Part shown: in pieces, positions 34,776 through 43,357 of the stretch
Position numbering within the stretch: the first letter of the stretch is position 1
Layout of the letters: every line of letters begins with the position of its first letter
Assembly (NCBI RefSeq): GCF_000473365.1
Contig: NZ_KI421517.1
Coordinates: 1,261,363-1,325,362 of the forward strand
Source of the DNA: Adhaeribacter aquaticus DSM 16391
Lineage (GTDB): Bacteria; Bacteroidota; Bacteroidia; Cytophagales; Hymenobacteraceae
DNA: 64,000 nt
Direction: 5' to 3'
Made by a program: the position numbers and the translations under genes
The notes under the pieces: generated by a model
The model's input: only the letters and a program-made list of their open reading frames with translations
What the model was told of the DNA's origin: nothing
Database searches by the model: none

Positions 34776-34902
34776 AATACTTGTGAGGGGTTGCTTTTTT
34801 AACGAATGCGTAAAGTTGTCAGTTATGGTTGTAAAAATATGCGTGTTCCGGTATTTATATTTCCTAAATACGTTATATAAAGCAAAATTATTATGCTGTA
34901 AT

Positions 34903-34938
34903 AAAAAACGGTGCTGATAATCTCTATTCAGCACCGTT
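34903..34938 (-). terminator. Intrinsic terminator of the second GH5 gene
   Basis: The arms aacggtgctga (34907-34917) and tcagcaccgtt (34928-34938) form a perfect 11-base stem. The A-run at 34903-34908 gives the U-tract on the minus strand, 27 bases after the GH5 stop. Confidence 0.87.
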
Positions 34939-34964
34939 ACCAAAAAGCTTTCGGTTGGTTTAGA

Positions 34965-35999
34965 TTATTTCTTAGCAGCTTTCTGTAATGCAGCTTTAAA
35001 ATATTTACCCTGACGAGTCGGGGTATAATTCCAGTCGGTAAATAACATAGGCGCCCATTGTGGATCGAAAACCCACACGGTATAGGAAATACCATTGGCA
35101 TCGGCAAATTTGGTAATGGCTTCTCCGTACGATTCATCACTGATTACTGGTACGTGTTTGCCTCTTTCATTTTCCCCACTAAAGCCAATTTCAGTCAGAA
35201 TTACCGGGTATTTTTTAGCTACAAATCCCCAATCTTCCATCCATTTTGGCTCCCAGGGCTTCTCCCGTTTCTGCGGGTACGGATGGCTCACATAGGCTAT
35301 TCCCTCTGCTTTTATTGGGTCGTTTGCCACTGGGGTTAAATCATAAGCCCAGTTAAAGCCTGCTACTAGCGGAACGGCTTTTGCTCCGTTGGCCCGAATA
35401 ATACCAATTATTTCTTCATTCAACTCTTTCCATTGACTCCAGCTGCAGGTACCTAATTGGCCCCCCTGAACAGTTGGTTCATTAAAAATTTCGAATAACG
35501 CTACGGTAGTATTGTCTTTATAATGCTTAGCCATGGACCGCCAGAATTCAAAGGTTTCTTTCTGGGTAGTTTCATAATTCGGACTCTGGTACATTTGCGT
35601 ACGCAGGTTCCCTATGCTGTGCCAATCAATAATTACATACATGCCTAAATCAGTTGCCCATTGCACGCCCTGATCCATGAGCTTAACGTATTCGGCTTCT
35701 CCTAATTTGCGCCAGGCAGTTGGATGCACCGGAAAGCGCACAATGTTAGCGCCCCAGATTTTCATCTGCTCAAAGTACTCTTTGTTCCAGTGCCCGTCAC
35801 GCTGGAGTTTTTCCGGATCGCTGGTATCCAATCCCCGGAAAATAATAGTTTTCCCATCGGCCGTAACAAACTTATTGCCTTGCACCCGTACCTGGCTAAG
35901 TTTATTACTAACTGGACCGGCAGCATTCTGAGCGTATGCGCTTATGCTTCCAAATAGTAGGGCGCAAGCCAGCAGACTTTTACTTAAAAATGATTTCAT
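34965..35999 (-). CDS. Secreted GH5-family endoglucanase-like hydrolase
   Basis: The longest frame begins at 36038, but the signal peptide MKSFLSKSLLACALLFGSISAYAQ starts at Met 14, so I use 35999, giving 344 residues. The GH5 barrel shows FRGLDTSDPEKLQ, WGANIVRFPVHP, YVIIDWHSIGN, the acid/base E174 in FEIFNEPTVQGG, HPYP (239-242, near the active-site His/Tyr) and the nucleophile E270 in YPVILTEIGFSG. It differs clearly from the GH5 at 32.7 kb and lies closer to classical cellulases. It should act on beta-glucan or a related polymer in the periplasm. It ends at its own terminator and is upstream of the secreted FKBP gene on the same strand. Confidence 0.9.
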   Translation of the reverse strand: MKSFLSKSLLACALLFGSISAYAQNAAGPVSNKLSQVRVQGNKFVTADGKTIIFRGLDTSDPEKLQRDGHWNKEYFEQMKIWGANIVRFPVHPTAWRKLGEAEYVKLMDQGVQWATDLGMYVIIDWHSIGNLRTQMYQSPNYETTQKETFEFWRSMAKHYKDNTTVALFEIFNEPTVQGGQLGTCSWSQWKELNEEIIGIIRANGAKAVPLVAGFNWAYDLTPVANDPIKAEGIAYVSHPYPQKREKPWEPKWMEDWGFVAKKYPVILTEIGFSGENERGKHVPVISDESYGEAITKFADANGISYTVWVFDPQWAPMLFTDWNYTPTRQGKYFKAALQKAAKK

Positions 36000-36129
36000 G
36001 GTGGTAGATGTATACACTAGTTGGTGATTAACCCTCAAGTATAAGAGAAAAGAAAAGGATAGCCAAACGGTTAAACCTTTGAATTACTTCTTTTGAATAA
36101 TTGTTATAAGCAGCAGTTAATTCCTCGGC

Positions 36130-38064
36130 TTACCGGTAAAATGGTCCTTTTATGGTTCTTGGTCCGTATACAGGTACCGGTTCACCTGCTTCTATGGCTC
36201 CTAAATCTGGAGCTTTGCCTTTGTACCCGTCGTTAATATTGGGCAGCTTCACGCCTTTGTCTACCGCTTTACCTTTAGGGTTTAGGCGGAAATCAATATC
36301 CTCGGCATGATAAATACCATGGGGTTTGGTATAATCCGGTGCCTGCAGATTATTAAATATATTATAATCTACCTCCACGCTATGAGTCTCTAATCCGCTA
36401 ACTTTTGCCAGGGAAGCCAGGGTAGTAAAGTTTTGGGCATCTTTGGTAGTAAGTTCATAGTTGCGCAACTGGCCCTTCGCGGGTGTCATTAATATATATT
36501 GATCACCGCCGGTTGGATTAGGCCGATAGCCATTATAATCAGAAGTGGAATAAGCCGTGGCAAAAGGGTAAGCAGTAATAGGGCGTTGGGGTGCATTGGT
36601 ACCTAAAAACAGGTTATTCCGGAAATGCACATTAGAATAAGGATCGGTGTTCCGATTTTCCGAAATGATGGTGTTGTGCAACACGTATAGTCCGGCTGGT
36701 TTGGCCATAAATTTAAAAGCTACACCATTAGGTATGTGGTACAATACGTTCCGGATAAAGTAAGCTGGTCCGCCAAAAACAGGTTGCGCACTTAGTCCAC
36801 ACTGGCCCGCATTTACGCCCCGGTTACGCATTACCCGGATGTTATGCACGCCCCCATCAGCTTCAATGAAATCATCCGCTACCAAGTGAATATCATTGTT
36901 ATAAATATCGATGGAAACGGCTTTTAAATCCTGTTCTTTTTCCGGTGTGCCGTAAGTAGACACATTAATGCCATCATGGAAATAAGCAATAGCATTGTGG
37001 CAGATCACGTGCCCGGATCCATAGACTTTAATGGCCATGTAGCTGTTTAACTGATTAGCCGGATAAACTCCTGGATTAGCCCATCCGCGCAGCCGGTACC
37101 GGTCATCACGGCCGGTAATCACATTATCAGCAATGTAGAAATTCTTGGAGCCGGCATACTCCGAAATAATTCCGATTCCCACATCTTCAAACCGACAGTT
37201 GCGAATGGTAAGGTCTGAGGCGCCGACTACTTCTTTTACGCCCGCAGCAAAAGCAATATCGGTATTCCGGAAAGTTAGGTTTTCAAATATATGATGTCGG
37301 GAGCCGGTTACATCAAAAAACCTATGGGCACCAGCTCCATCAAATATGGCTTCACCGTCTCCAGCTCCCCGAATAACAATAGGTTTTTCAGCAGTGGCTT
37401 TAGTGGTAAGGGTATAAGTCCCGTCAAAAGAAATTCCGTTGGGCTCCACGTAGTTTAGGCGATCAGCCTTATACATGCCAGCATGCACCAGAATAATATC
37501 TCCGGGCTGCGCTTTCTTTTCAGTTACTACTGACCAGTCACCTGTGCCAGAACCATAATAAGCCGCTTTCAAACCAAAGAAAGCAGGTTCCTGAGTCTTG
37601 CCTTTCCAATCCACGGGATAAACATGAAGAACCCGGCCACCTTCTGCTGCTTTAGGTTCGGTGCGGGTACGCACTTTTACTGTCTGCACTATTTCGCCTT
37701 CTACACCATCCGGATCAGTTATGGTAAACCGGCATTCGTATTCAGTACCAGGTTGTAAATCCAGAATACTGCCGGCAAATAAATGTGGCACTGTATAGTC
37801 TAATTGTTCGGCTTTCCGGAAAATGCGCTCCCCTCCTACACGCAGAAGTGGCATGGCATCTTTCCAATTTTCGGTACCTATCGGCCGGTAAGCCGTTTGT
37901 ACCGTCGCATTCCGGTTATCGTCACCGGTTATCTGCCATTCAAAACCAAGGTTTAACAATGTGGGCGGCTCTACTATAAAAGTACCTGGCTTAACAGCAT
38001 TTTGGGCTTGCAGAAAATACGGAAATAGGGTTAAGAATAAAGCTTTCGAGATAGACTTTATCAT
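36130..38064 (-). CDS. Secreted right-handed parallel beta-helix protein, polysaccharide-lyase-like
   Basis: The protein has 644 residues. It has a signal peptide (MIKSISKALFLTLFPYFLQAQ) and then a fibronectin-like domain (PPTLLNLGFEWQITGDDNRN..., QPGTEYECRFTITDPDGVEG). A long parallel beta-helix follows (about 175-500), with typical rung repeats such as RHHIFENLTFRNTDIAF, ASDLTIRNCRFEDVGIGI, SKNFYIADNVITGRDDRYR and AVSIDIYNNDIHLVADDFIE. This architecture occurs in pectate/alginate-lyase-like and other carbohydrate-active proteins. No catalytic set can be named, so the substrate is open. It lies between a GH5 gene and a Gfo/Idh/MocA oxidoreductase on the same strand, which suggests polymer breakdown. 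Confidence 0.83.
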   Translation of the reverse strand: MIKSISKALFLTLFPYFLQAQNAVKPGTFIVEPPTLLNLGFEWQITGDDNRNATVQTAYRPIGTENWKDAMPLLRVGGERIFRKAEQLDYTVPHLFAGSILDLQPGTEYECRFTITDPDGVEGEIVQTVKVRTRTEPKAAEGGRVLHVYPVDWKGKTQEPAFFGLKAAYYGSGTGDWSVVTEKKAQPGDIILVHAGMYKADRLNYVEPNGISFDGTYTLTTKATAEKPIVIRGAGDGEAIFDGAGAHRFFDVTGSRHHIFENLTFRNTDIAFAAGVKEVVGASDLTIRNCRFEDVGIGIISEYAGSKNFYIADNVITGRDDRYRLRGWANPGVYPANQLNSYMAIKVYGSGHVICHNAIAYFHDGINVSTYGTPEKEQDLKAVSIDIYNNDIHLVADDFIEADGGVHNIRVMRNRGVNAGQCGLSAQPVFGGPAYFIRNVLYHIPNGVAFKFMAKPAGLYVLHNTIISENRNTDPYSNVHFRNNLFLGTNAPQRPITAYPFATAYSTSDYNGYRPNPTGGDQYILMTPAKGQLRNYELTTKDAQNFTTLASLAKVSGLETHSVEVDYNIFNNLQAPDYTKPHGIYHAEDIDFRLNPKGKAVDKGVKLPNINDGYKGKAPDLGAIEAGEPVPVYGPRTIKGPFYR

Positions 38065-38194
38065 TTAGAACAAGAGAGTTTAATTTTGGGTGGATGATTA
38101 GTGTAGAATACAGCAAAATGCCATAAAAGAACCGCAGGTTTAGCCTGAAACTAACCTGCAGTTCAAAAATTATTCTGAAACGGGAAAGGTAATT

Positions 38195-39295
38195 TTATAT
38201 TTTAACACGTTGTCCGCTGGCCGCTGATTTATAAATGGCCTGCACAATCCGGATATCCCGCATTCCTTCTTCTCCTGGTGCAATTAATGGTTTCTTTTGC
38301 ATGATTGCCATGGCGTCATTGTCCATTTGTTTGGCTTGTTGCCAATGCAGCTCGTACGGATGATTGATTTCACCTAATGGGCTGGTTCCTTTAACTCCAT
38401 TATAGGCCTGATAAGGGGCAATCTTGATTTCACCTTTCTGGCATTTTATATTTAGGAAGTTAACGTTTTCGCCAAAGGTGGTTTTTAAATCACCCATTAC
38501 CCCACCCGGAAATTCTAATGTAGCAACTACGGTTTCATCGAGCCCATTCTTGTAAATTTCCGGACGGGTAGTAGATGTTTTAGCCGACACTACCGCAATG
38601 GGTTCCATGCCTGAGCCCATACGTACGCCCTGAATAGAATACACGCCCATGTCGTACAAAACACCCCCACCCATGGCGCGATCTTGTTTCCAATGATTCG
38701 TGCGGTTTTCGCGATAACCAGCGGCGCAGCTTACATGCTGCACATTACCTAATAATTTCTTTTGAACAATGCGCCGGTATTCCTGCGTGTTAGGTTCGTG
38801 CTGTAACCGATAGCCAATAGCTAAGGTTTTCTTATTTTTTCTGCAAGCATCAATCATGGCCTGACATTCTTCTACTGTAACTGCCATTGGTTTTTCGCAC
38901 CAAACGTCTTTACCAGCATTAGCTGCCCGTACTACATATTCTTTGTGCATAGATGGCGGTAATACCACATACACCACATCTATGTCCGGGTTATTTGCTA
39001 TCTGGTCGAAGGTCTGGTAGTTATAAATATTCTTGTCCGGAATGTTATACTTCTTTTTCCAGGCTTCTGCTTTTTCAGGCGAACCAGTAACAATACCGGC
39101 TAAGTAGCAATTTTTTGTTTGCTGCAGCGCCGGTGCAAGTAAATCGGTGCTGTAATAGCCTAAGCCAACTAAAGCTACTCCTAAACGCGTTTTTTGCTGG
39201 CTGGTAGATGCCAGTAAAGTATTGGGGGAGAAAATAGTAGCGGCACCGCCTAAAGCCAGTGCTTTTAAAATATCCCTGCGTGAATTTAAAGTCAT
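38195..39295 (-). CDS. Tat-exported Gfo/Idh/MocA-family oxidoreductase
   Basis: The protein has 366 residues. The N-terminus MTLNSRRDILKALALGGAAT carries a twin-arginine motif (RR at 6-7), as in the exported Bacteroidota members of this family, whose NAD(P) is bound before export. The Rossmann core is GVALVGLGYYSTDLLAPAL. The conserved EKPMAVTVEECQAM supplies the catalytic-region EKP lysine, followed by IGYRLQHEPNTQEYRRI. The C-terminal domain has GGGVLYDMGVYSIQGVRMG. These enzymes oxidise or reduce sugars, or act as glycosidases by a redox mechanism. It is probably periplasmic. The neighbouring beta-helix and GH5 genes suggest a carbohydrate substrate. Confidence 0.9.
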   Translation of the reverse strand: MTLNSRRDILKALALGGAATIFSPNTLLASTSQQKTRLGVALVGLGYYSTDLLAPALQQTKNCYLAGIVTGSPEKAEAWKKKYNIPDKNIYNYQTFDQIANNPDIDVVYVVLPPSMHKEYVVRAANAGKDVWCEKPMAVTVEECQAMIDACRKNKKTLAIGYRLQHEPNTQEYRRIVQKKLLGNVQHVSCAAGYRENRTNHWKQDRAMGGGVLYDMGVYSIQGVRMGSGMEPIAVVSAKTSTTRPEIYKNGLDETVVATLEFPGGVMGDLKTTFGENVNFLNIKCQKGEIKIAPYQAYNGVKGTSPLGEINHPYELHWQQAKQMDNDAMAIMQKKPLIAPGEEGMRDIRIVQAIYKSAASGQRVKI

Positions 39296-39741
39296 AATCG
39301 TGGTGGTTTTATATGTTTTAAATTAAATCTTTAAGAGTTGTATGCCTGTGTTACGCAAATAATAAAACAGAATAATTTTTTTAAGAATCCTGCACAAGTA
39401 GGGTTGACTTATGCTCTTATTGGTGTTTTGTATCAGGAGCTTTAGTAGCTCTAAGAACAGAATATTATTTTTAAAAATAAAGACAAACCAGTAAATACCA
39501 AAGAAATAGCCGATGAAACACTTTAATCAGTTTTTTTGCCAGCTGCAGATTTACAAGCTTAACTAAAAATAAGCTTCTCCTACTAGCCACTTTAAGTTCT
39601 GAAAATTAAGATCATAACTACCAATATACTTTGTAAAAATAAAAAATAAGCTGTTTAATACGTCAGTCAATATAGTAGCATCAGTGAGAATATTGTTTAC
39701 TTTAATTTTTTTAATATTAATTACAATAACTGCCTGCCGCT
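39296..39741. other. Divergent intergenic region, 446 bases
   Basis: Very AT-rich spacer between the Gfo/Idh/MocA gene (minus) and the M28 peptidase gene (plus), presumably with both promoters. I found no frame of protein-like quality, no tRNA-like fold and no consensus -7 element with a properly spaced -33 element. Confidence 0.5.
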
Positions 39742-41292
39742 ATGAGAAAAAATTTAAAAGCATTCATTCTCCTGTTCTGTATTTCTGGTTCGGTGGCTTT
39801 TGCTCAAAGTAAAGATCCGGTTGTAGACAATATTATAAAGGAAGCTAACGACAATTCCCAACTGGAAATATTAGCCCATGAATTACTGGATGTAATCGGC
39901 CCGAGATTAGTAGGTACCCCGCAGATGAAACAAGCTAACGATTGGGCAGTAACCAAATATCAAGGTTGGGGCATACCGGCCCGGAACGAAAAATGGGGAG
40001 AATGGCGGGGCTGGGAAAGAGGTATATCACATATTGACCTGGTTTACCCGCGTACCAGAACGCTGGAGGGTATGCAATTGGCTTGGAGTCCGGGCATGAA
40101 AAAAGCAGTTACTGCTGAAGTAGTTGCTATTCCGGATGTAGCTGATTCCATAACTTTCAGGAAGTGGTTACCTACGGTAAAAGGCAAATTCGTTTTGATT
40201 TCGATGCCTCAACCTACCGGCCGACCTGATGACAACTGGCAGGAATTTGGCAAGAAAGAATCTATTGATAAAATGAAATCCCAACGCCAAACTCAAACAG
40301 AAGCCTGGCGTAAACGCCTTCGAAAAACGGGTTATAATTCCCAAACTTTGCCTATCGTTTTGGAAAAATCCGGAGCTGCCGGCGTAATTACTTCTTATTG
40401 GTCTAATGGCTTTGGCGTAAATAAAATATTTAGTGCCTCTACCAGAAAAATTCCGACCGTTGATATCGCCCTGGAAGATTACGGCTTGCTTTACCGGCTT
40501 ACTGAGTCCGGGAATAAACCAAAAATCAGGGTACTAACCGAATCGAAAGAAACAGGAATCCAACCTGCTTTTAATACCATTGCCGAAATAAAAGGTACCG
40601 AAAAGCCAAACGAATACGTGATCCTCTCTGCCCATTTTGATTCCTGGGATGGCGGCACCGGCGCTACCGATAACGGAACCGGCACTTTAATCATGATGGA
40701 GGCTATGCGTATTCTGAAAAAAATATATCCGAATCCCAAAAGAACGATTCTGGTGGGTCATTGGGGCAGCGAAGAACAAGGGCTGAACGGTTCCCGGGCT
40801 TTTGTGGAAGATCACCCCGAAATTGTTCAAAATACACAAGCGTTGTTTAACCAGGATAACGGCACAGGCCGGGTGGTAAATCTTAACGGGCAAGGCTTTG
40901 TGCACGCTTATGACTACTTAGGCCGCTGGTTAAGCCTTGTACCCGATGATATACGATCCCAAGTTCAAACCAATTTCCCGGGTATGCCTGGCACAGGCGG
41001 TTCGGATTTTGCACCTTTTGTAGCCGCCGGTGCTCCTGCCTTTATGTTAAGTTCGTTAAGTTGGGCATATGGCACCTATACCTGGCACACTAACCGCGAC
41101 ACCTACGATAAAATAGTTTTTGATGATGTTCGCAGCAATGTTATTTTAACCACCATATTGGCTTATATGGCCAGTGAAGATCCAACTAAAACTTCGCGGG
41201 AGAAACGTATTTTACCTATTAATTCCAGAACCGGCCAACCCGGTACCTGGCCTGCACCAGCTAAACCTAACCGCAGAGGAGGTTTGGATTAG
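39742..41292 (+). CDS. Secreted M28-family zinc aminopeptidase-like peptidase
   Basis: The protein has 516 residues. It has a signal peptide (MRKNLKAFILLFCISGSVAFAQ), a protease-associated insert (about 110-260) and the M28 di-zinc core. The ligands are visible as SAHFDSWDGGTGATDNGTG (His and Asp), HWGSEEQGLNGSRAF (catalytic Glu and ligand Glu), ALFNQDNGTGR (Asp) and the final TYTWHTNRDTYDK (His). It should release N-terminal amino acids or dipeptides in the periplasm. It shares a bidirectional terminator with the convergent M61 peptidase. Length and motif order are normal for secreted M28 proteins of this phylum. Confidence 0.92.
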   Translation: MRKNLKAFILLFCISGSVAFAQSKDPVVDNIIKEANDNSQLEILAHELLDVIGPRLVGTPQMKQANDWAVTKYQGWGIPARNEKWGEWRGWERGISHIDLVYPRTRTLEGMQLAWSPGMKKAVTAEVVAIPDVADSITFRKWLPTVKGKFVLISMPQPTGRPDDNWQEFGKKESIDKMKSQRQTQTEAWRKRLRKTGYNSQTLPIVLEKSGAAGVITSYWSNGFGVNKIFSASTRKIPTVDIALEDYGLLYRLTESGNKPKIRVLTESKETGIQPAFNTIAEIKGTEKPNEYVILSAHFDSWDGGTGATDNGTGTLIMMEAMRILKKIYPNPKRTILVGHWGSEEQGLNGSRAFVEDHPEIVQNTQALFNQDNGTGRVVNLNGQGFVHAYDYLGRWLSLVPDDIRSQVQTNFPGMPGTGGSDFAPFVAAGAPAFMLSSLSWAYGTYTWHTNRDTYDKIVFDDVRSNVILTTILAYMASEDPTKTSREKRILPINSRTGQPGTWPAPAKPNRRGGLD

Positions 41293-41323
41293 CTATTTGT
41301 TTCTATTCCAACAGGTAAAGAAA

Positions 41324-41356
41324 AAAAGCCTATCTGTTTTCAGCAGATAGGCTTTT
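41324..41356. terminator. Bidirectional intrinsic terminator between two peptidase genes
   Basis: A perfect 13-base stem, aaaagcctatctg (41324-41336) with cagataggctttt (41344-41356), has a T-tract on each strand. It lies between the convergent M28 and M61 genes, 32 bases after the M28 stop and 4 bases before the M61 stop codon. Confidence 0.9.
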
Positions 41357-41359
41357 AAA

Positions 41360-43165
41360 TTATAAAGTCCGGAGCCATTTCGTATAAACAGCCAGTTGCT
41401 CTGGTGTTTGATTCGGTAATTTTTCTAATTTATAATTCACAGTAGGGTTATTAGCCAGTGTAACATCTAAATCCAGCAGGCGGCCCGCACGGGCCACCGT
41501 AACTTTTACTTTATCGTTGGGGCGGTACATCTGTAAGTAAGCGGCCAAGTCGTTTCCAATCTTAAAACCATTCACCGCAATGATTTCGTCATTTACGTTA
41601 ATGCCGTTTTTCCAGGCCGGTGAATCGCGCAGTACAGAGGTAACTAGTAACTTACCGGAAGTGGCCGAAGTATTGGCTCCCAGGAAAGCTTCGGTTTTAC
41701 CTTCGTTTTGATTCACCAGTTTTAAGCCGGCATAACCAAAAAACTTGTTGTAGTCAAAAGTTTGGGTGCCGGCAATATAATCCCGGAAAAAAGCATCCAG
41801 GTTGTGGCCGGCAACGCGTTCAACCGCTGCCTTAAATTCATCATCGGTATAGCCGCGTTTTTTCTTTTTATAATATTCCTCCCACAAATACCGGAATACA
41901 TCATCCAGTGTTTTCTGCCCCTTGGTAGCGCCCATAATTTCCAGATCCAGCAAATTGCCAATGACCGAACCGCGGCTGTAATAAGAAACAGTTGAGTTCA
42001 CGGAATTTTCGTTTGGCCGGTAATTTTTTATCCAGGCATCAAAGCTTGATTCGGTAGCCGATTGAACTTTATTACCCGGTATATTTTCGATAGTATTGAT
42101 ATTGCTGGCTGCTGTGGCCAAATACTCTTCTGGCGTATAAATAGCTTTCCGGCGCAACAATACATCCTCATAATAGCTTGTAATACCCTCCGACACCCAA
42201 AGCATGTGGGTGTAATTTTCATTTTCGTAATCGAAAGGACCTAAAGCAATGGGGCGAATGCGCTTCACGTTCCAGAGGTGGAAATATTCGTGGGCTACTA
42301 AACCCAGAAAGTTTTTATAGGCTCTTTCGTTCGTGCCAAAGAAAAGGGAGGTCTGTACCGTAGTAGAGTTTAAATGTTCCAGCCCACCTCCTAAACCCGG
42401 TCCGCAATGTACAATAAAGGTATAATTGCGGTTGGGATTTTCGCCGGTTACGGCCGTGGAAGCTTCCACTATTTTGGCCATATCGGTTTTCAGGCGCTCC
42501 TGGTTATAAAGCGGCTGGCCGTAAATAGCTACGGTATGGGGTACACCGGCAGCCTGAAAGGTAAATATTTCCTGATTCCCGATTTCAATTGGCGAATCGG
42601 CTAATATATCAAAGTTAGGGGCTTGTAATACCCACTTATTTCCGCCTACTGATTGCAAACCAGTGGAGATTTCTTTCCATTGCGAATAAGGTTTAATGGT
42701 AATAGTAGAAGCCAGATCAAGCTTTTTGTCGGGATACAAAAATAAGGCAGCGCCATTTATATAACCATGCGATTGGTCCAGGAAGTTGGTGCGTACGGTT
42801 AATTCAAAGGCATATACCTTGTATTTTACCTTTACTTCTTTCGCATTATTGGCATAAACCCGCCAAGTGTTTTTATTTATTTTTTCGGCTCTTAAGTTTT
42901 GATTTCCAGTGGAGGCCGAGAAGGCCTCTACGTGGCGAGCGTATTCCCGAATCAGGTACGAACCGGGTGTCCAGGTAGCCATTTTTAGGTCTACGTACCG
43001 TTGTTTCAGATCGGTTAGCGTCATCTCCACTTCAAAAAAATGCGTTTGTGGCTCCGTCATGGAAACCGTATAAGTTAGTTTTGGTGCTGCCGAGGCTCCG
43101 AAGACAAGAAACAGGAAAAATAGAAAGCAGGAAAAAAAGAATTTAGAGAAAGAATTTTTAACCAT
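41360..43165 (-). CDS. Secreted M61-family (glycyl aminopeptidase-like) metallopeptidase with PDZ domain
   Basis: The protein has 601 residues. It has a signal peptide (SKFFFSCFLFFLFLVFGASA) and an N-terminal beta domain (MTEPQTHFFEVEMTLTDL). GGGLEHLNS (259-267) precedes the zinc motif AHEYFHLWNVKRIRP with H292, E293 and H296; the third ligand is a downstream Glu in the LWVSEGITSYYED segment. A PDZ domain (about 500-590: LVTSVLRDSPAWKNGINVND, EIIAVNGFKIGND) closes the protein. M61 enzymes prefer N-terminal Gly or Ala. It acts in the periplasm or envelope and probably works in parallel with the neighbouring M28 enzyme. Confidence 0.92.
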   Translation of the reverse strand: MVKNSFSKFFFSCFLFFLFLVFGASAAPKLTYTVSMTEPQTHFFEVEMTLTDLKQRYVDLKMATWTPGSYLIREYARHVEAFSASTGNQNLRAEKINKNTWRVYANNAKEVKVKYKVYAFELTVRTNFLDQSHGYINGAALFLYPDKKLDLASTITIKPYSQWKEISTGLQSVGGNKWVLQAPNFDILADSPIEIGNQEIFTFQAAGVPHTVAIYGQPLYNQERLKTDMAKIVEASTAVTGENPNRNYTFIVHCGPGLGGGLEHLNSTTVQTSLFFGTNERAYKNFLGLVAHEYFHLWNVKRIRPIALGPFDYENENYTHMLWVSEGITSYYEDVLLRRKAIYTPEEYLATAASNINTIENIPGNKVQSATESSFDAWIKNYRPNENSVNSTVSYYSRGSVIGNLLDLEIMGATKGQKTLDDVFRYLWEEYYKKKKRGYTDDEFKAAVERVAGHNLDAFFRDYIAGTQTFDYNKFFGYAGLKLVNQNEGKTEAFLGANTSATSGKLLVTSVLRDSPAWKNGINVNDEIIAVNGFKIGNDLAAYLQMYRPNDKVKVTVARAGRLLDLDVTLANNPTVNYKLEKLPNQTPEQLAVYTKWLRTL

Positions 43166-43357
43166 TTTAAAAGTTTAAGATCATTATCTTATGGTAAGCT
43201 TTAAAATTTAAGGCTAATCATAAATTTTTATCAAATATAAGTATAATTTATATGCAACTATTCATTAGAGAAGGTTACAGAAAAAAGTAAGATTACTTAC
43301 ATAAAAACGAATGCTTATTGATGAAATCAATTCCTACTATCAAGGAGGTATATAGCA

